Part shown: one piece after another, positions 24,100 to 34,580 of the stretch
How the letters are laid out: each line of letters starts with the position of its first letter
Numbering within the stretch: position 1 is the stretch's first letter
Assembly (NCBI GenBank): GCA_050084985.1
Contig: JBITNC010000001.1
Location: forward strand, 94,984,001 to 95,048,000
DNA: 64,000 nt
DNA from: Nageia nagi
Taxonomy: Eukaryota; Pinophyta
Direction: 5' to 3'
The notes under the pieces: generated by a model
Seen by the model: only the letters and a program-made list of their open reading frames with translations
Databases searched by the model: none
Told to the model about the DNA's origin: nothing
Position numbers and translations under genes: made by a program

Positions 24100-25171
24100 G
24101 TGTAATTGATATTCATCTAGATCATCAACATCCTCATTAGAAGTAGATTATTTAGGAAGTTCATTGAAATTTATATTCCTTGAAATGAACACTACTTTAT
24201 ATGATGGAGAGTAGAACTTGTAGCCTCTATGTTGACTATCATAACCCACAAAGATGCATTTTTTAGCCCTTTTGTTCAACTTTTTCTTTTTCTTAAAAAA
24301 AATGTAGGAGAATGCTTCATAACCAAACATTCTAAGATGAGAAATGTTAGGTTTTCTTTCTAACCATGCCTCAAAAAGAGTTTTACCTTGAATAAATTTT
24401 ATGAGACACTTATTCAAGGTGTAAATAGCAGTGCTTATAGCTTCACCCCATAAGAAACTAGAAAGATTACCCAACATGCATCTAACCATCTCTATAATTA
24501 TCCTATTTTTCCTTTCAACAATACCATTTTACTAAGGAGTGTAAGAAATCATAAACTAACTCTTGATTCTGTACTTAGCACAATAGTCATTGATCTCATT
24601 ACTATTATATTCTCCCCTATTTTTTAATCTCAACATTGATTTTAAGATTATTTTGATTTTCAATAAAGGCCTTAAAAACCTTAAAACTTTCAAAGGTTTG
24701 ATCCTTATGCTCAAGAATATACCCAAAAGTCATCCTACTAAAGTCATCAATGAAGGTTAATATGTAATATGCTCCTCTAAAGGACTTAGTTTGAAATGAA
24801 CCCATCAAATCTGAATGCACAAGTTGAAGAGGTTAAAATGCTCTTATTGCTTTATCTTTTTTGAACTTTTGCCTATGCATCTTGCCAAGGATGCACATCT
24901 CATATAGACTAATTGAAGGTGAAATAGAAGGAAGACCTTTCAAAAGTCCTTGGTATTTCATGACTTGAATACTCTTGTGGTTAAGGTGCCCTAAATGATG
25001 GTGCCAAAGATTACCTCTAGAACACATGTTCATAGTAAGACACATCTTTGTTAAAACTTGATCCAAAACATAGAGATCATCTTTCACTAACCCTTTAACC
25101 AACATGGCATGTCCTTTCTTAAGACACCAAGATTGAGAGTTGAATTCAAATGAGTACCTTTTTCTAGCAAC
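24100..25171 (-). pseudogene. Element 2 integrase
   Basis: Three open pieces in domain order are seen. 24833-25105 is the GAG-pre-integrase/HHCC part (NLWHHHLGHLNHKS, MCILGKMHRQKF). 24617-24820 is the start of the catalytic core (YILTFIDDFSRMTFGY and FKAFIENQNNLKI). 24148-24489 is the end of the core and the C-terminal part (MVRCMLGNLSSFLWGEA, AKKCIFVGYDSQHRGYKFY, FISRNINFNELP). A deletion and stops between 24500 and 24630 remove the stretch around the second catalytic aspartate. It would have inserted cDNA into the genome. Confidence 0.9.
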
Positions 25172-25441
25172 TTAGATCATAGAGAGAAGGTTCATCCTAT
25201 GCTTAGGAACATAGATCACATTATCAAGAACCTTCCCATGAATCAACACACTTCCAATTCTTTGAACTTCAAGGATAGAGTTATCACCTATCAAAACTGT
25301 ATTTTTTATATACTTGTGAAAGTTATCAAACTTATCCTTTTCAAAGCATAGGTGATTAGTGCAACCAGAGTCAACAATCCAATTATATGAAAAAGAGGGA
25401 TACATGGAGTAGAGTGTTTTAGCAAAACTAGTTTGAATTTT
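25172..25441 (-). pseudogene. Element 2 aspartic protease
   Basis: An open piece of 77 residues (25172-25405) reads NWIVDSGCTNHLCFEKDKF, then IGDNSILEVQRIGSVLIHG, then NVIYVPKHRMNLLSM. The DSG catalytic motif and the VPxxxxNL motif of copia proteases are intact. It lies between gag and integrase as expected. Confidence 0.9.
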
Positions 25442-26414
25442 CTACTTTCCTTTGAAGTTCTTTACATTACCATTACCTTTGTTCTTTTTCTCTTTTTTAT
25501 TTTTGTAAAAATCAACTTCTTTATGACCTAGGATGCCATAATAGTTATAATTACCATCAAACTTTTCTTTAGGATATGGATTATTTGCTTTGCCTTTTCC
25601 ATCTTTTTTCTTGAAATAGTTATTTTTACCATTGTTCCTACTGCTAATGTTGTTATTCCTGTTGTTGTCATTATTTCCATTTATTCTTGCTACTATTATT
25701 GCTATTGCATCTTTTTTCAAAATTTTTAAAGGAAGAAGGATAAGATTTATTTTAATGGTTGAGCTTCTTCTTAAAAGAATTTTTGGTTGCTCTAAGAGCA
25801 ACGTTATTATCCTTAGAAGAAGAAATCAACACCTTTTTGTTAAAAGTTTCTTCATATTTCAAAAAAAGCCTAAAAAGGTTCTCAAGGGAGAAGACTTCTT
25901 CTTCATCATGAAGCCTTATTTTCATAACCATCATAAAATTTCCAAACTTTAAAGAAAATATTTGAGTAATGATGAAGACCATGAACTCATCATTGATCTA
26001 ATTGCACCCACAACCAACAAGTTGGGTCCTTAAGTCAATGATTTTATTCAAGTAGATAGCCACATTTTTATCTTCCCCTTAACGAGATTAAAGCAACTTT
26101 TGGAGAATAGTAAACCTTCTTGAAAACTTTGAACCAAGGTAGATTTGCTTAAGCTTATTCTAAACTTTCTTTATCGAGGTTGAAGAGAAAATTATCAAGA
26201 GCACATCATCTAAAATTGCATAAAAAATCATGAAGGTTGCCAACTCATTCTTTGTGTTGTAGGCCTCAAATGCCTTCTTATCTATAGGAGCAACAAGGTT
26301 CTTATTCACTATTTGTCAAAGCTTCTTTGCTTGTAATTCAACTCTCATCTATGGTTCTCAAATCCCAAATTTGGAACCATTAAGAATGTGTTTGGGTAAA
26401 AAAGAGTCTCCCAT
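25442..26414 (-). pseudogene. Element 2 gag, zinc knuckle lost
   Basis: The start is at ATG 26414-26412 by alignment with element 1. Pieces 25752-25982 (MVFIITQIFSLKFGNFMMV, EEEVFSLENLFRLFL) and 25442-25801 (Asn-rich linker, then YPKEKFDGNYNYYGILGHK) are read in different frames. The knuckle reads YNYYGILGHKEVDF, with all three cysteines replaced, so it cannot bind zinc. Confidence 0.85.
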
Positions 26415-29322
26415 TTGCTACATAAGAATGTGAAAAAATAATAAGCATATGGTTTAATAAACAACATTATATGTTAAGTTTTAACCAAGTAAATAATAAA
26501 TATTACATTTAATTAACTAAGACATGCTTGATTTGATTCACTAATGCAAATATTTTACAACTCAAATAATAACCCATGTACCCAAATACATTTCTCATCT
26601 CAAGAATCGTAGATGTAGAGTGACATTGTTGAGACTTATTTTCTTATCTAAAATTAGGCCTTCACCTAGATGCCCACATAAGAGGAACCCAAGCACTACC
26701 AATCCTCAACCAGTTCATCTTAGTCAATATTATACTTTCTCACATGGAGAAGTACCTATTATTTTCCAAGGTTATGATGTTTATTGGATTGAACAAATTA
26801 TTAATCTTGATTAAGTTTCAAGTTGTCCTCCTAGGTTATCAAGATAAAACTTGAATGGAAGTGCGAACATGTGGTATCACTACACACATGCCTGTCCACC
26901 TATTGGAGTTATATTCAAAGCAACAAAGGACTTAGGGGCAATTGAGAAGTATGAAATTTTCATCATTTGGATCATCAAACTTAAAGTTTTCAATCTACCT
27001 ATTCTCATATCATGGATCTCCAAACAAATCATGTTGCAAAATGTATGTGTGGATGTGTTCATTTTAGGGGGTTTCTCATTTTGATATTTGTATTTTGTTT
27101 ACATAATCAAATAAATCAAAATATGAAACATGAAGTAAAGAGCATAAGTAAAACATTATCCAGTCAAAATTTGAAACCTAAGTGTCCAATGGGTTTTGTT
27201 TACTAACCCCTAAAGGACATCTTTACATAGGCACATAATTTACACAAGTTAATTTTTGCAAAAAAAAAAAAAAATAAATACTTAAGCATAATCATGTATT
27301 AATTCTATAGCTTAATTCAATATGCATCATTTACTTATTTTTCATAAGTCATTATTAGCATGCAATACTTAAATTTAAACATAAAGAGCATGCATCATTT
27401 AACTTAAAAAATTTGTCCTAAGCATGCATAAAAAAAAAAGAAGTCCTAAGCATGCATCATTAACTTTAAAATTTAATTCCTTAAGCATGCATTATTTAAC
27501 TTAAAAAAAAATTTAAGTTCTAAGCATTAACTTAAAATAGGCATGCATCATAAGCATAAGAGATTCAAAGGATCTAGAACTTTTAAGTAAAGAAATTCAA
27601 TATTTCCCCCTCCTTTTACTAAATAAATCCCATCAATAATTTTATTGTAGTTTTAGCCTTAGAAAAATTTTAACTAAGGAAAAAAAATTATCGTTTTTAC
27701 CTAAGTGGATAGCCATACTTAGAAAATTATACTCCCAATATATATATATATATATATATGCCACATTCTCTAAAAAAAGGAAGAAGAGCATTTAATAGTA
27801 ATGATGTATGTTTGACCATCTACTTACTCTAAAGTAATGTAAGTATACACATCATGACAATGCTTTAAAGTTGAAGTAAAGGTTTGCCTCTAAGTGCATT
27901 TAATAGAAAAAAAATGGCTTGCAAGTAATCAACAAAATATTAAATGCCCACCAAAAAGGAGTATACATTTACTTCTAGGTGTATTTAATGGAAATTAGGA
28001 AAAAAAGCAATTAAGACACTAAGTTTCTTCCAAGAAACCCCAAAAAAAAGGCATGACATTAAACTTGTTAGAAAAAATTAAATATTTGACTAACCAAATG
28101 AGGGGTAGGTGAGGAGAGTGTGGAAAATGATGGATATGAAGAAGTACCAATGAAAAGAAAAAGAGAGGAGTTGCTTAGATGAAGTTTTTAGGCAACTTAA
28201 AGGAGATATCAATCGTGTGAGGGAGAGGAGAGCTCAGCCACATGAGGGAGAGGAGATATCAATCATGCAAGGGAGGGTTTCAAATACCCCTCATGTAGTG
28301 GAGAAGATGAGGGAGATTGATTTGCAAATAGATTCCCTTCAAAGTGTGTAAGGTCTATGTAATGGGGTTTTTGCTATGCATAGGAACTCAAGATGAAGAG
28401 GTGAGATAGGAGGCTATGCAGGAGTGGAAGAAGGGTAAAGGGTTAAGTCCTGGTAGCAAGCAAGAGTTGCATAAGCAAAGAATAAGAGGTGCCATAGTTG
28501 GTAGAGTAGAGGGTGGATAGGAGACAAATTACACAGTAGACAAAGAAAACAACCATTATGAGAGCTATGATGGCAACTATGAGAGGATGGCAAAAAATGG
28601 AGGGTTTAGAAGAGCTATAACTATGACTATGAGAGGATACCAAAGAGATCCACCTCCTACCCTTTCACACTACTTTTTAATCACAATAGAAGGTTGTCAT
28701 AGGCAAAGGGACTGACCACGAGGGCCATAATTTTATTTTCTTTTGAAATTTTTCAAAAATAAAAGCCACTGTTGACTTTCCTTGATTTTTTTTTTTAAAT
28801 ATTATTTTGTGTATACACCAAACTCTCAATAATGAAAATTTGTAAGTAAAATATTATATTTTAATTACAAAACTTGTAATAGCCACTATAGCAAAAAAAA
28901 TGTATTGCTCTCTTTTAATAAAACATTAACTTTTATGTAAAACAACAAACTTCTCATCATATATATATTTTTTATAAATATGAGAGCTACCCCTTTTTTT
29001 ATTCAATAATAAATGGCTTATAATATTGCTATTTTTATATACTAACCTCTTTTTAAAGAAAATTAAAAACATGCTCATTAGAGGTTAGTAAAAAATATTT
29101 CTACTTTTAGTCATATTTGCAAAAAAAAAAAAAATAGCTAACACATAACTCAAGATGTGTTAGTATCATTAGTAAAATAAACAAAAAAGATGAAAGAGAT
29201 TATATGAAGGAGTTTATACCTTCTCTTGAGTTTACCTCACAATGAAGAGAAGGTTTAAGAATAAAACCTCCAAGTTGAAGATGAGTTTCCAAACCAAGGA
29301 TGTGAAGAGGAGTCTCCAAGGT
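26415..29322 (-). other. Element 2 leader (about 2.9 kb)
   Basis: It contains the conserved block (26625-27085), a GCATGC minisatellite (27300-27570), a (TA)n run at 27739-27758 and a copy-specific purine-rich segment (28090-28690 on the + strand). No gene is supported. Confidence 0.75.
27300..27570 (-). repeat. GCATGC-containing minisatellite in the element 2 leader
   Basis: About six degenerate copies of a 35-45 bp unit containing TAAGCATGCATCATTTAACT are present. The related stretches at 20940-21120 (element 1), 35400-35510 (element 3) and 40200-40400 (element 4) have fewer copies. Confidence 0.75.
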
Positions 29323-29334
29323 GCTCTAATACCA
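29323..29334 (-). other. Primer-binding site of element 2
   Basis: The + strand reads GCTCTAATACCA, one substitution from the initiator tRNA-Met complement. It lies two bases from LTR-c. Confidence 0.88.
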
Positions 29335-29336
29335 AA

Positions 29337-29817
29337 TAAGAGAGTTGAATTATAAATTAAACAACTCTAAACTCTCAAAATCACATGAAAGCTCACATTT
29401 CACATCTAACAAACTCACAAAGATAACACAAAATGTAAGTGGTTCTTCCAACTAGAAGTACATCCACTAATTAGATCTCTCTTATCTCAATATAACCCTT
29501 ACAATCTTCTAACCTCATATCCTAAACACTATTCTCTAGCATAAATTTACTCCAAAAATTGGTGTATGATACAAAGAGGAAGCCTTCTATTTACAAGCCA
29601 AAATCCTTCTTTAGATCACCCTTTTACCCAATGTACAAAAGCATGACATGCACATCCTTTTACCCAAGGGGCATGCTCATGACATAGAGTGTAGGACAAG
29701 CTACATTATCATATTTACTTAAATACTTAAGGTATCAAATAATACTCTTAAGTATTAGTGAACTTACATGGAAGATTTAATACAAACCTTTACAATAATG
29801 CATTATACATTCCAACA
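29337..29817 (-). repeat. LTR-c, shared by elements 2 and 3
   Basis: 481 bp. The left border abuts a primer-binding site (5' LTR of element 2) and the right border (TTCCAACA) abuts a polypurine tract CTCCCCCTTAAT (3' LTR of element 3). The terminal CA of the LTR has become TA in element sense (TAAGAG on the + strand). Confidence 0.92.
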
Positions 29818-29829
29818 CTCCCCCTTAAT
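29818..29829 (-). other. Polypurine tract of element 3
   Basis: The + strand CTCCCCCTTAAT directly follows LTR-c. In element sense it is ATTAAGGGGGAG before TGTTGG. Confidence 0.9.
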
Positions 29830-30289
29830 GCAATATTGGGATAGAGTGAGTAAAAGAGAAGAAGAAGAGAAAGTAAGAGAGTTCTCCTCCAAGTAGATAC
29901 AACGAAGATGAGAACTTTTTACATATTTGTGAAGTAAGAAAGATCTAGTTTAAGATTCACTAATTTACCAAATACAATCATTAACCATAACTAATTTCAA
30001 TATACATGAAGTAGTCATGCAATTGGAAGTCATGAAGAGTCTCCAAGAGCTTGCAAACTTGAGATAACCTACAATTTCAAAGGAACCTACAAGTCATAAG
30101 TAGCTTAAATAATAAAATCAGTTAGATGCATCATATTCATATCAACAAGAATAGATGAATCACACAAATGTCATTATGAACTAATGAATGGTGCACTATA
30201 AATCATTACAAAGATGCTATGCCAAAAACTTATAGTCACCTACTATATATAAAATATGTGTTGATTATCATTACAAAATAGAGCATGCA

Positions 30290-30485
30290 CATACAAGTTC
30301 CTCACATATGGATAACTGAATAGTGCCAAAGGACACATAAGAGTTCCTCACATATGGATAATTGAATAGTGCTAGATTGATAAAAAAATAGTGTATGCAC
30401 ATAGAGTTCCTCACATATGGATAACTAAACAATGCCAAAAGACACATAAGAGTTCTTCACACATGGATAATTGAATAGTGCAAGA
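30290..30485 (-). repeat. Four-copy minisatellite between pol and the polypurine tract, element 3
   Basis: GAGTTCCTCACATATGGATA-type units begin near 30296, 30350, 30406 and 30453, spaced about 50-56 bp. The same module has two copies in element 1 (13700-13790), four in element 4 (42846-43045) and two in element 5 (58630-58710). Confidence 0.85.
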
Positions 30486-30620
30486 TTAGCCAATTTATAC
30501 AAGAAGTTTTTCATTCATAGCGAACTTATGATGAAGGTGTAGAACAAAATTAACACTATACAACACAAAATCCTCCTAGGGGTGAAGTTGTCATCACAAA
30601 CATGAATTCAACACAAGATT

Positions 30621-31330
30621 TTAAACTTCACTCCCTCTTAAGGGTAACTTCACCAACCCAATAGCATCACTTAGCTTACAAAATTGAGCTTCTAGGAGGG
30701 GTTTGGTGAATAAATCAACAAAGTTCAAGGTGGATGAACAATACTCAAAGTGTATGATGCCATCAAGAACCTTCTCCCTCACAAAATGGGTATGGATTTC
30801 CACATGTTTTGTTCTCTGATGGAACACTAGATTCTTAGCCAAAGAAATAGTGGACTTAATTATCTAAAGAGACCAAAGATGAGCCACCTTGTTCATATCT
30901 AATTTCTTTCAGAATATGCCTTAGGCAAATGGCTTCCTAGGTTGCAATAGACATGGCATAATATTCAACTTCTATGGTGGAAAGAGAAATAGTAGGTTAT
31001 TTCTTGGAAGCCCAAGAGATAGCACTTGAACCAATGCTAAACACATACATAGAGGTTGACTTTCTATCATATCTATCTTTCATATAGTTAGAATCTGAGA
31101 ATCTAGAGAGAATAAATAAGGGCAACATGGAATACTTGAGAGCAAGATCCTTAGTCCCTGCAACATACCTTAAGATTTGCTTAACAACATTGAGGTGCTC
31201 AACATAAGGTTTTTGCATGAATCATGCCATCAAGTTCACTACAAAGGTAATATCTGACTGGATATAGTCAAATAAAAAATACTAGTAATTAATTACCTAT
31301 AAGCTATAGCATCAGCTAACTGAGAGTTGA
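30621..31330 (-). pseudogene. Element 3 RNase H
   Basis: Two open parts are seen. 30997-31218 (MQKPYVEHLNVVKQILRYVA, GTKDLALKYS, FSDSNYMKDRYDRKSTSMYV, SSAISWASKK) is the linker and the first half of RNase H, with the first catalytic D in FSDSNY. 30621-30842 (AKNLVFHQRTKHVEIHTHFV, VDLFTKPLLEAQFCKL, GLVKLPLRGSEV) is the C-terminal half. Stops between about 30845 and 30995 separate them. It removes template RNA during cDNA synthesis. Confidence 0.9.
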
Positions 31331-32150
31331 ATCTTAGAGAAATAATAATTCCAAGAGAGATTAGGATTGTAGCATATCTACACTCCATTCTAAATTTTGC
31401 AAGATGTTTGATATATACTTAGATTGATTGAGGTAAGTACAATCCTTGTATTGATACACTTGCATTCTAAGATAGTAGTGCAAGAGATCAAGATCAATCA
31501 TTTCAAATGTTACCTTAAGTTTGGATATGCACTCTTGAATGATTTCATCATTATTTCCAGTAATCCAAAGATCATCCATATAAAAGAGAATCAAGACCAT
31601 GTTTTTCTTTGATTGAGCACATATAGATCAGAGTCAAAAAAACACTTGAAGAATCCAATATCTGTAAAGTACCCTAAAATCTTTTTGTACCAAGCTTGAG
31701 GTGTTTGCTTAATTCCATACAAAGATTTTTTTAGCTTGCAAATAAAGGACTCTTTGCCTTCCAAAATAAACCCTTCTGGTTGATTCATGAAGATTTCCAC
31801 ATCCAAGTCACTATTGAGAAATGTGCTCTTGACATCAAGTTGAAAAACTTTTCACCCTTGAGCTACAGAAAGAGCAAGAATAACTCTCATAGTAGGCATA
31901 TTTGCCATAGGAGCAAAGGTTTCCTCATAATCTACACTGTATTTTTGAGTAAAACTTTTAGCTACTAACCTTGCCTTGTATTTCTTAATATATTCAATTG
32001 AATTGAATTTGACTTTGTAGATCCACTTATTACCAATAATATTCTTATCATTGGGATAAAAAACCAAATCTCAAGTTTTATTTTTCATAAGCACCTCATA
32101 CTCCACTTTCATGGCTTCTATTTAGCACTCGTACTTAGAAGCTTCTTTGA
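31330..32150 (-). pseudogene. Element 3 reverse transcriptase
   Basis: Open pieces 31852-32067 (NKWIYKVKFNSIEYI, YKARLVAKSFTQKY, YEETFAPMANM), 31591-31806 (MNQPEGFILEGKESFICKLK, SLYGIKQTPQAWYKK) and 31361-31600 (LILFYMDDLWITGNNDE) cover the copia RT in order. The catalytic box is YMDD. The pieces are separated by stops or frame changes near 31590 and 31850. Confidence 0.92.
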
Positions 32151-33300
32151 AGGTTGAGGCTCATAATTATTGTCAATCTTGGAAATTAAAGATTTATTCA
32201 AGGTCATGTTCCTTGTTACCCTTTATGTTAGAGAATTTTGTTCTTATGGTGATTTGTTTATAGCAATATCCAACCAGCTAGGTGCAACTAAAGAGTCCTC
32301 TAGATCATCAACATCCTTGTTAGAAGTAGATTCTTTAGGAAGTTCATTGAACTTTACATCCCTTGAAATGAACACTACCTTCTAGGCTAGAGAGTAGAGC
32401 CTGTAGCCTCTATGCTGACTGTTATAACCTATAAAGATGCATTTTTTAGCTCTTTTTTTCCATTTTCTTCTTTTTCTTATAAATAATGTAGGAGAATGCT
32501 TCATAACCAAACACCCTAAGGTGTGAAATATTAGGTTTTCTTACTAACCATGCCTCAAAATAAGTTTTTCTCTAAATTTATTTATGGGACACCTATTTAA
32601 GGTGTAAATAGTAGTGCTCATAACTTCAAACCATAGGAACTTAGGAAGATTACCCAACATGCATCTAGCCATCTCCATAATTATTTTATTTTTCCTTTCA
32701 GCAACACCATTCTACTGAGGAGTGTGAGGAATTATAAATTACCTCTTGATTCCATACTTAGCATAATAGTCATTAAACTTATTACTATTATATTCTCTCC
32801 CATTATATAATTTCAACATCTTGGTTTTAAGGTTAGTCTGGTTTTCAACAAAGGCTTTAAAAATCTTAAAACTTTTAAAGATTTGATCCTTGTGCTCAAG
32901 TAGATACCCCAAGGTCATCCTACTAAAGTTAGTAATGAATATCTAGACATAACATGCTCCTCTAAGTGATTTAATCTTAAATGAACCCATCAAATCTGAA
33001 TGCACAAGTTGAAGAGGTTGAGATGCTCTTGTTGCCTTATCTTTTTCAAACTTTTGTCTATGCATCTTACCAAGAATGCACTTCTCACATAGACCAACTG
33101 AAAAAGAAATTAAAGGCAAACCTTCCATAAGTTCTTGGTATTTCATGATTTGAATACTTTGATGGTTAATATGCCCTAAATGATGATATCAAAGATTACC
33201 TTTAGAACACATATTAGAAGTAAGACATATCTTTGATGGTACTTGATCCATAATGTAAAAGTTATCTTTCACTGATCTTTTAACCAAAGTGGCAAGTATT
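32150..33300 (-). pseudogene. Element 3 integrase
   Basis: The minus strand has the HHCC region end (CEKCILGKMHRQKFEKDKA, 32943-33146), the core (decayed around 32700-32940) and the C-terminal part around 32350-32530 (GYNSQHRGYRLYS-like and FISRDVKFNELPKEST). Many stops are present. The part before 33180 keeps a recognisable HLGHINHQSIQIMKYQ-like segment. Confidence 0.85.
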
Positions 33301-33615
33301 TTCTTAATGCATCAGAATTAAGAGTCAAACTCAAAAGAGTACCAATTTCTAGCAACTTAGATCATGGAAAGAAGGTTCATCCTTAACTTAGGAACATAGA
33401 GAACATTTTCAAAAACCTTTTCATGAATTAGCACACTCCTAATTCCATGGAATTTAAGGGTAGAGTTATCACCTATCACAACTGCATCCTTATTATACTT
33501 GTGAAAGTTCTTAAAATTTTACTTTTCAAAGCATAGGTGATTACTACAATCAGAGTCAACAATCCATTCAGATGAAAAAGTGCAAGACATAGAGTAAAGT
33601 GTCATAACAAAACTA
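33300..33615 (-). pseudogene. Element 3 aspartic protease
   Basis: The minus strand reads WIVDSDCSNHLCFEK near 33525-33570, then IGDNST and NVLYVPKLRMNLLSM near 33370-33420. The catalytic DSG is DSD, a substitution at the conserved glycine. An internal stop follows. Confidence 0.8.
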
Positions 33616-33617
33616 GC

Positions 33618-34580
33618 ATGAGTATTTTTCTTTCCTTTGTAGCTCTTTACATTTCCATTACCTTTGTATTTTTCTTCTCTTTTTTTTTTGTAATAATCAA
33701 CTTATTTATGATCTTGAATGCCATAATAGTTACAATTACCATCAAAATTTTCGTTAGGATAAGGAGTGTTTGCTTTGCCTTTTCCATCTCTTTGCTTGAA
33801 GTGATTATTATTGCTATTGTTCCCATTGCTGTGAAAGTTATTTTTGTTATTGCTATTGCTATTGTAGCCACTGGCTCTTTTCTCAAACCTTTTGGAGGAA
33901 GAAGGATAAGATTTCTTTTGATGGTTTAACTTCTTCTTTAAAGGAGTTTTGGTTGCTTCAAGAGTAATATTATTATCTTTAGAAGAAGAAATCAACCCTT
34001 TATTGTTAAGGATTTTCTCATGTTTCAATAGATGCCCTGAAAGGTTCTCAATGGAGATTACTTCTTCTTCATCATCAAGTCTCATTTCCATAACTGTTAT
34101 AAAGTTTTCAAACTTTGAAAAAAGGCTTTGAAGAATGATGAATACCATGAGCTCATCATTTATCCAATTGCAACCATAAGCAACAAGTTGCATTCTTAGA
34201 TCAATAATTTTTTTCAAGTAGATAGCCATATTTTCATCTTCCCCTTGACAAGATTGAAGTAACTTTTGGAGAATGGTAAATCTTCTTAAAAAGTTTGAAC
34301 CAAAGTAGATTTGCTTAAGCTTATCCCATGCTTCCTTTGTTGAGGTTAAAGATAAAATCATCAAGACCATATCATCTAAAATTGCACAATAAGTCAGGGA
34401 GGTTTCTAATTCATTCTTCATGTTGTAAGCCTCTAGTTCCTTCTCATTTGTAGGAGGTACAAGGTTCTCATTCACTATTTGTCAAAGCTTCTTTACCTGC
34501 AATTTAGTTTTCATCTGAGGTTCCTAAATCCCATAGTTGGAATAATCAATAATGTGTTTGGATAAAAATAATTCTCCCAT
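33618..34580 (-). pseudogene. Element 3 gag, longest intact piece of the family
   Basis: An open frame of 257 residues (33702-34475) starts with MNENLVPPTNEKELEAYNMK. It contains the UBN2-type core (AILDDMVLMILSLTSTKEAW, LKQIYFGSN, MAIYLKKIIDLRMQL, ELMVFIILQSLFSKFENF), an Asn-rich linker and a damaged zinc knuckle (CNYYGIQDHK). Alignment with element 1 places the true start at ATG 34580-34578, upstream of a stop-broken N-terminus. The capsid protein would package element RNA. Loss of knuckle cysteines and stops at both ends make it inactive. Confidence 0.88.

Noticed and set aside
33618-33929. 103-codon plus-strand open frame with hydrophobic repeats
   Set aside because: It is the antisense shadow of the Asn/Lys-rich gag linker of element 3.
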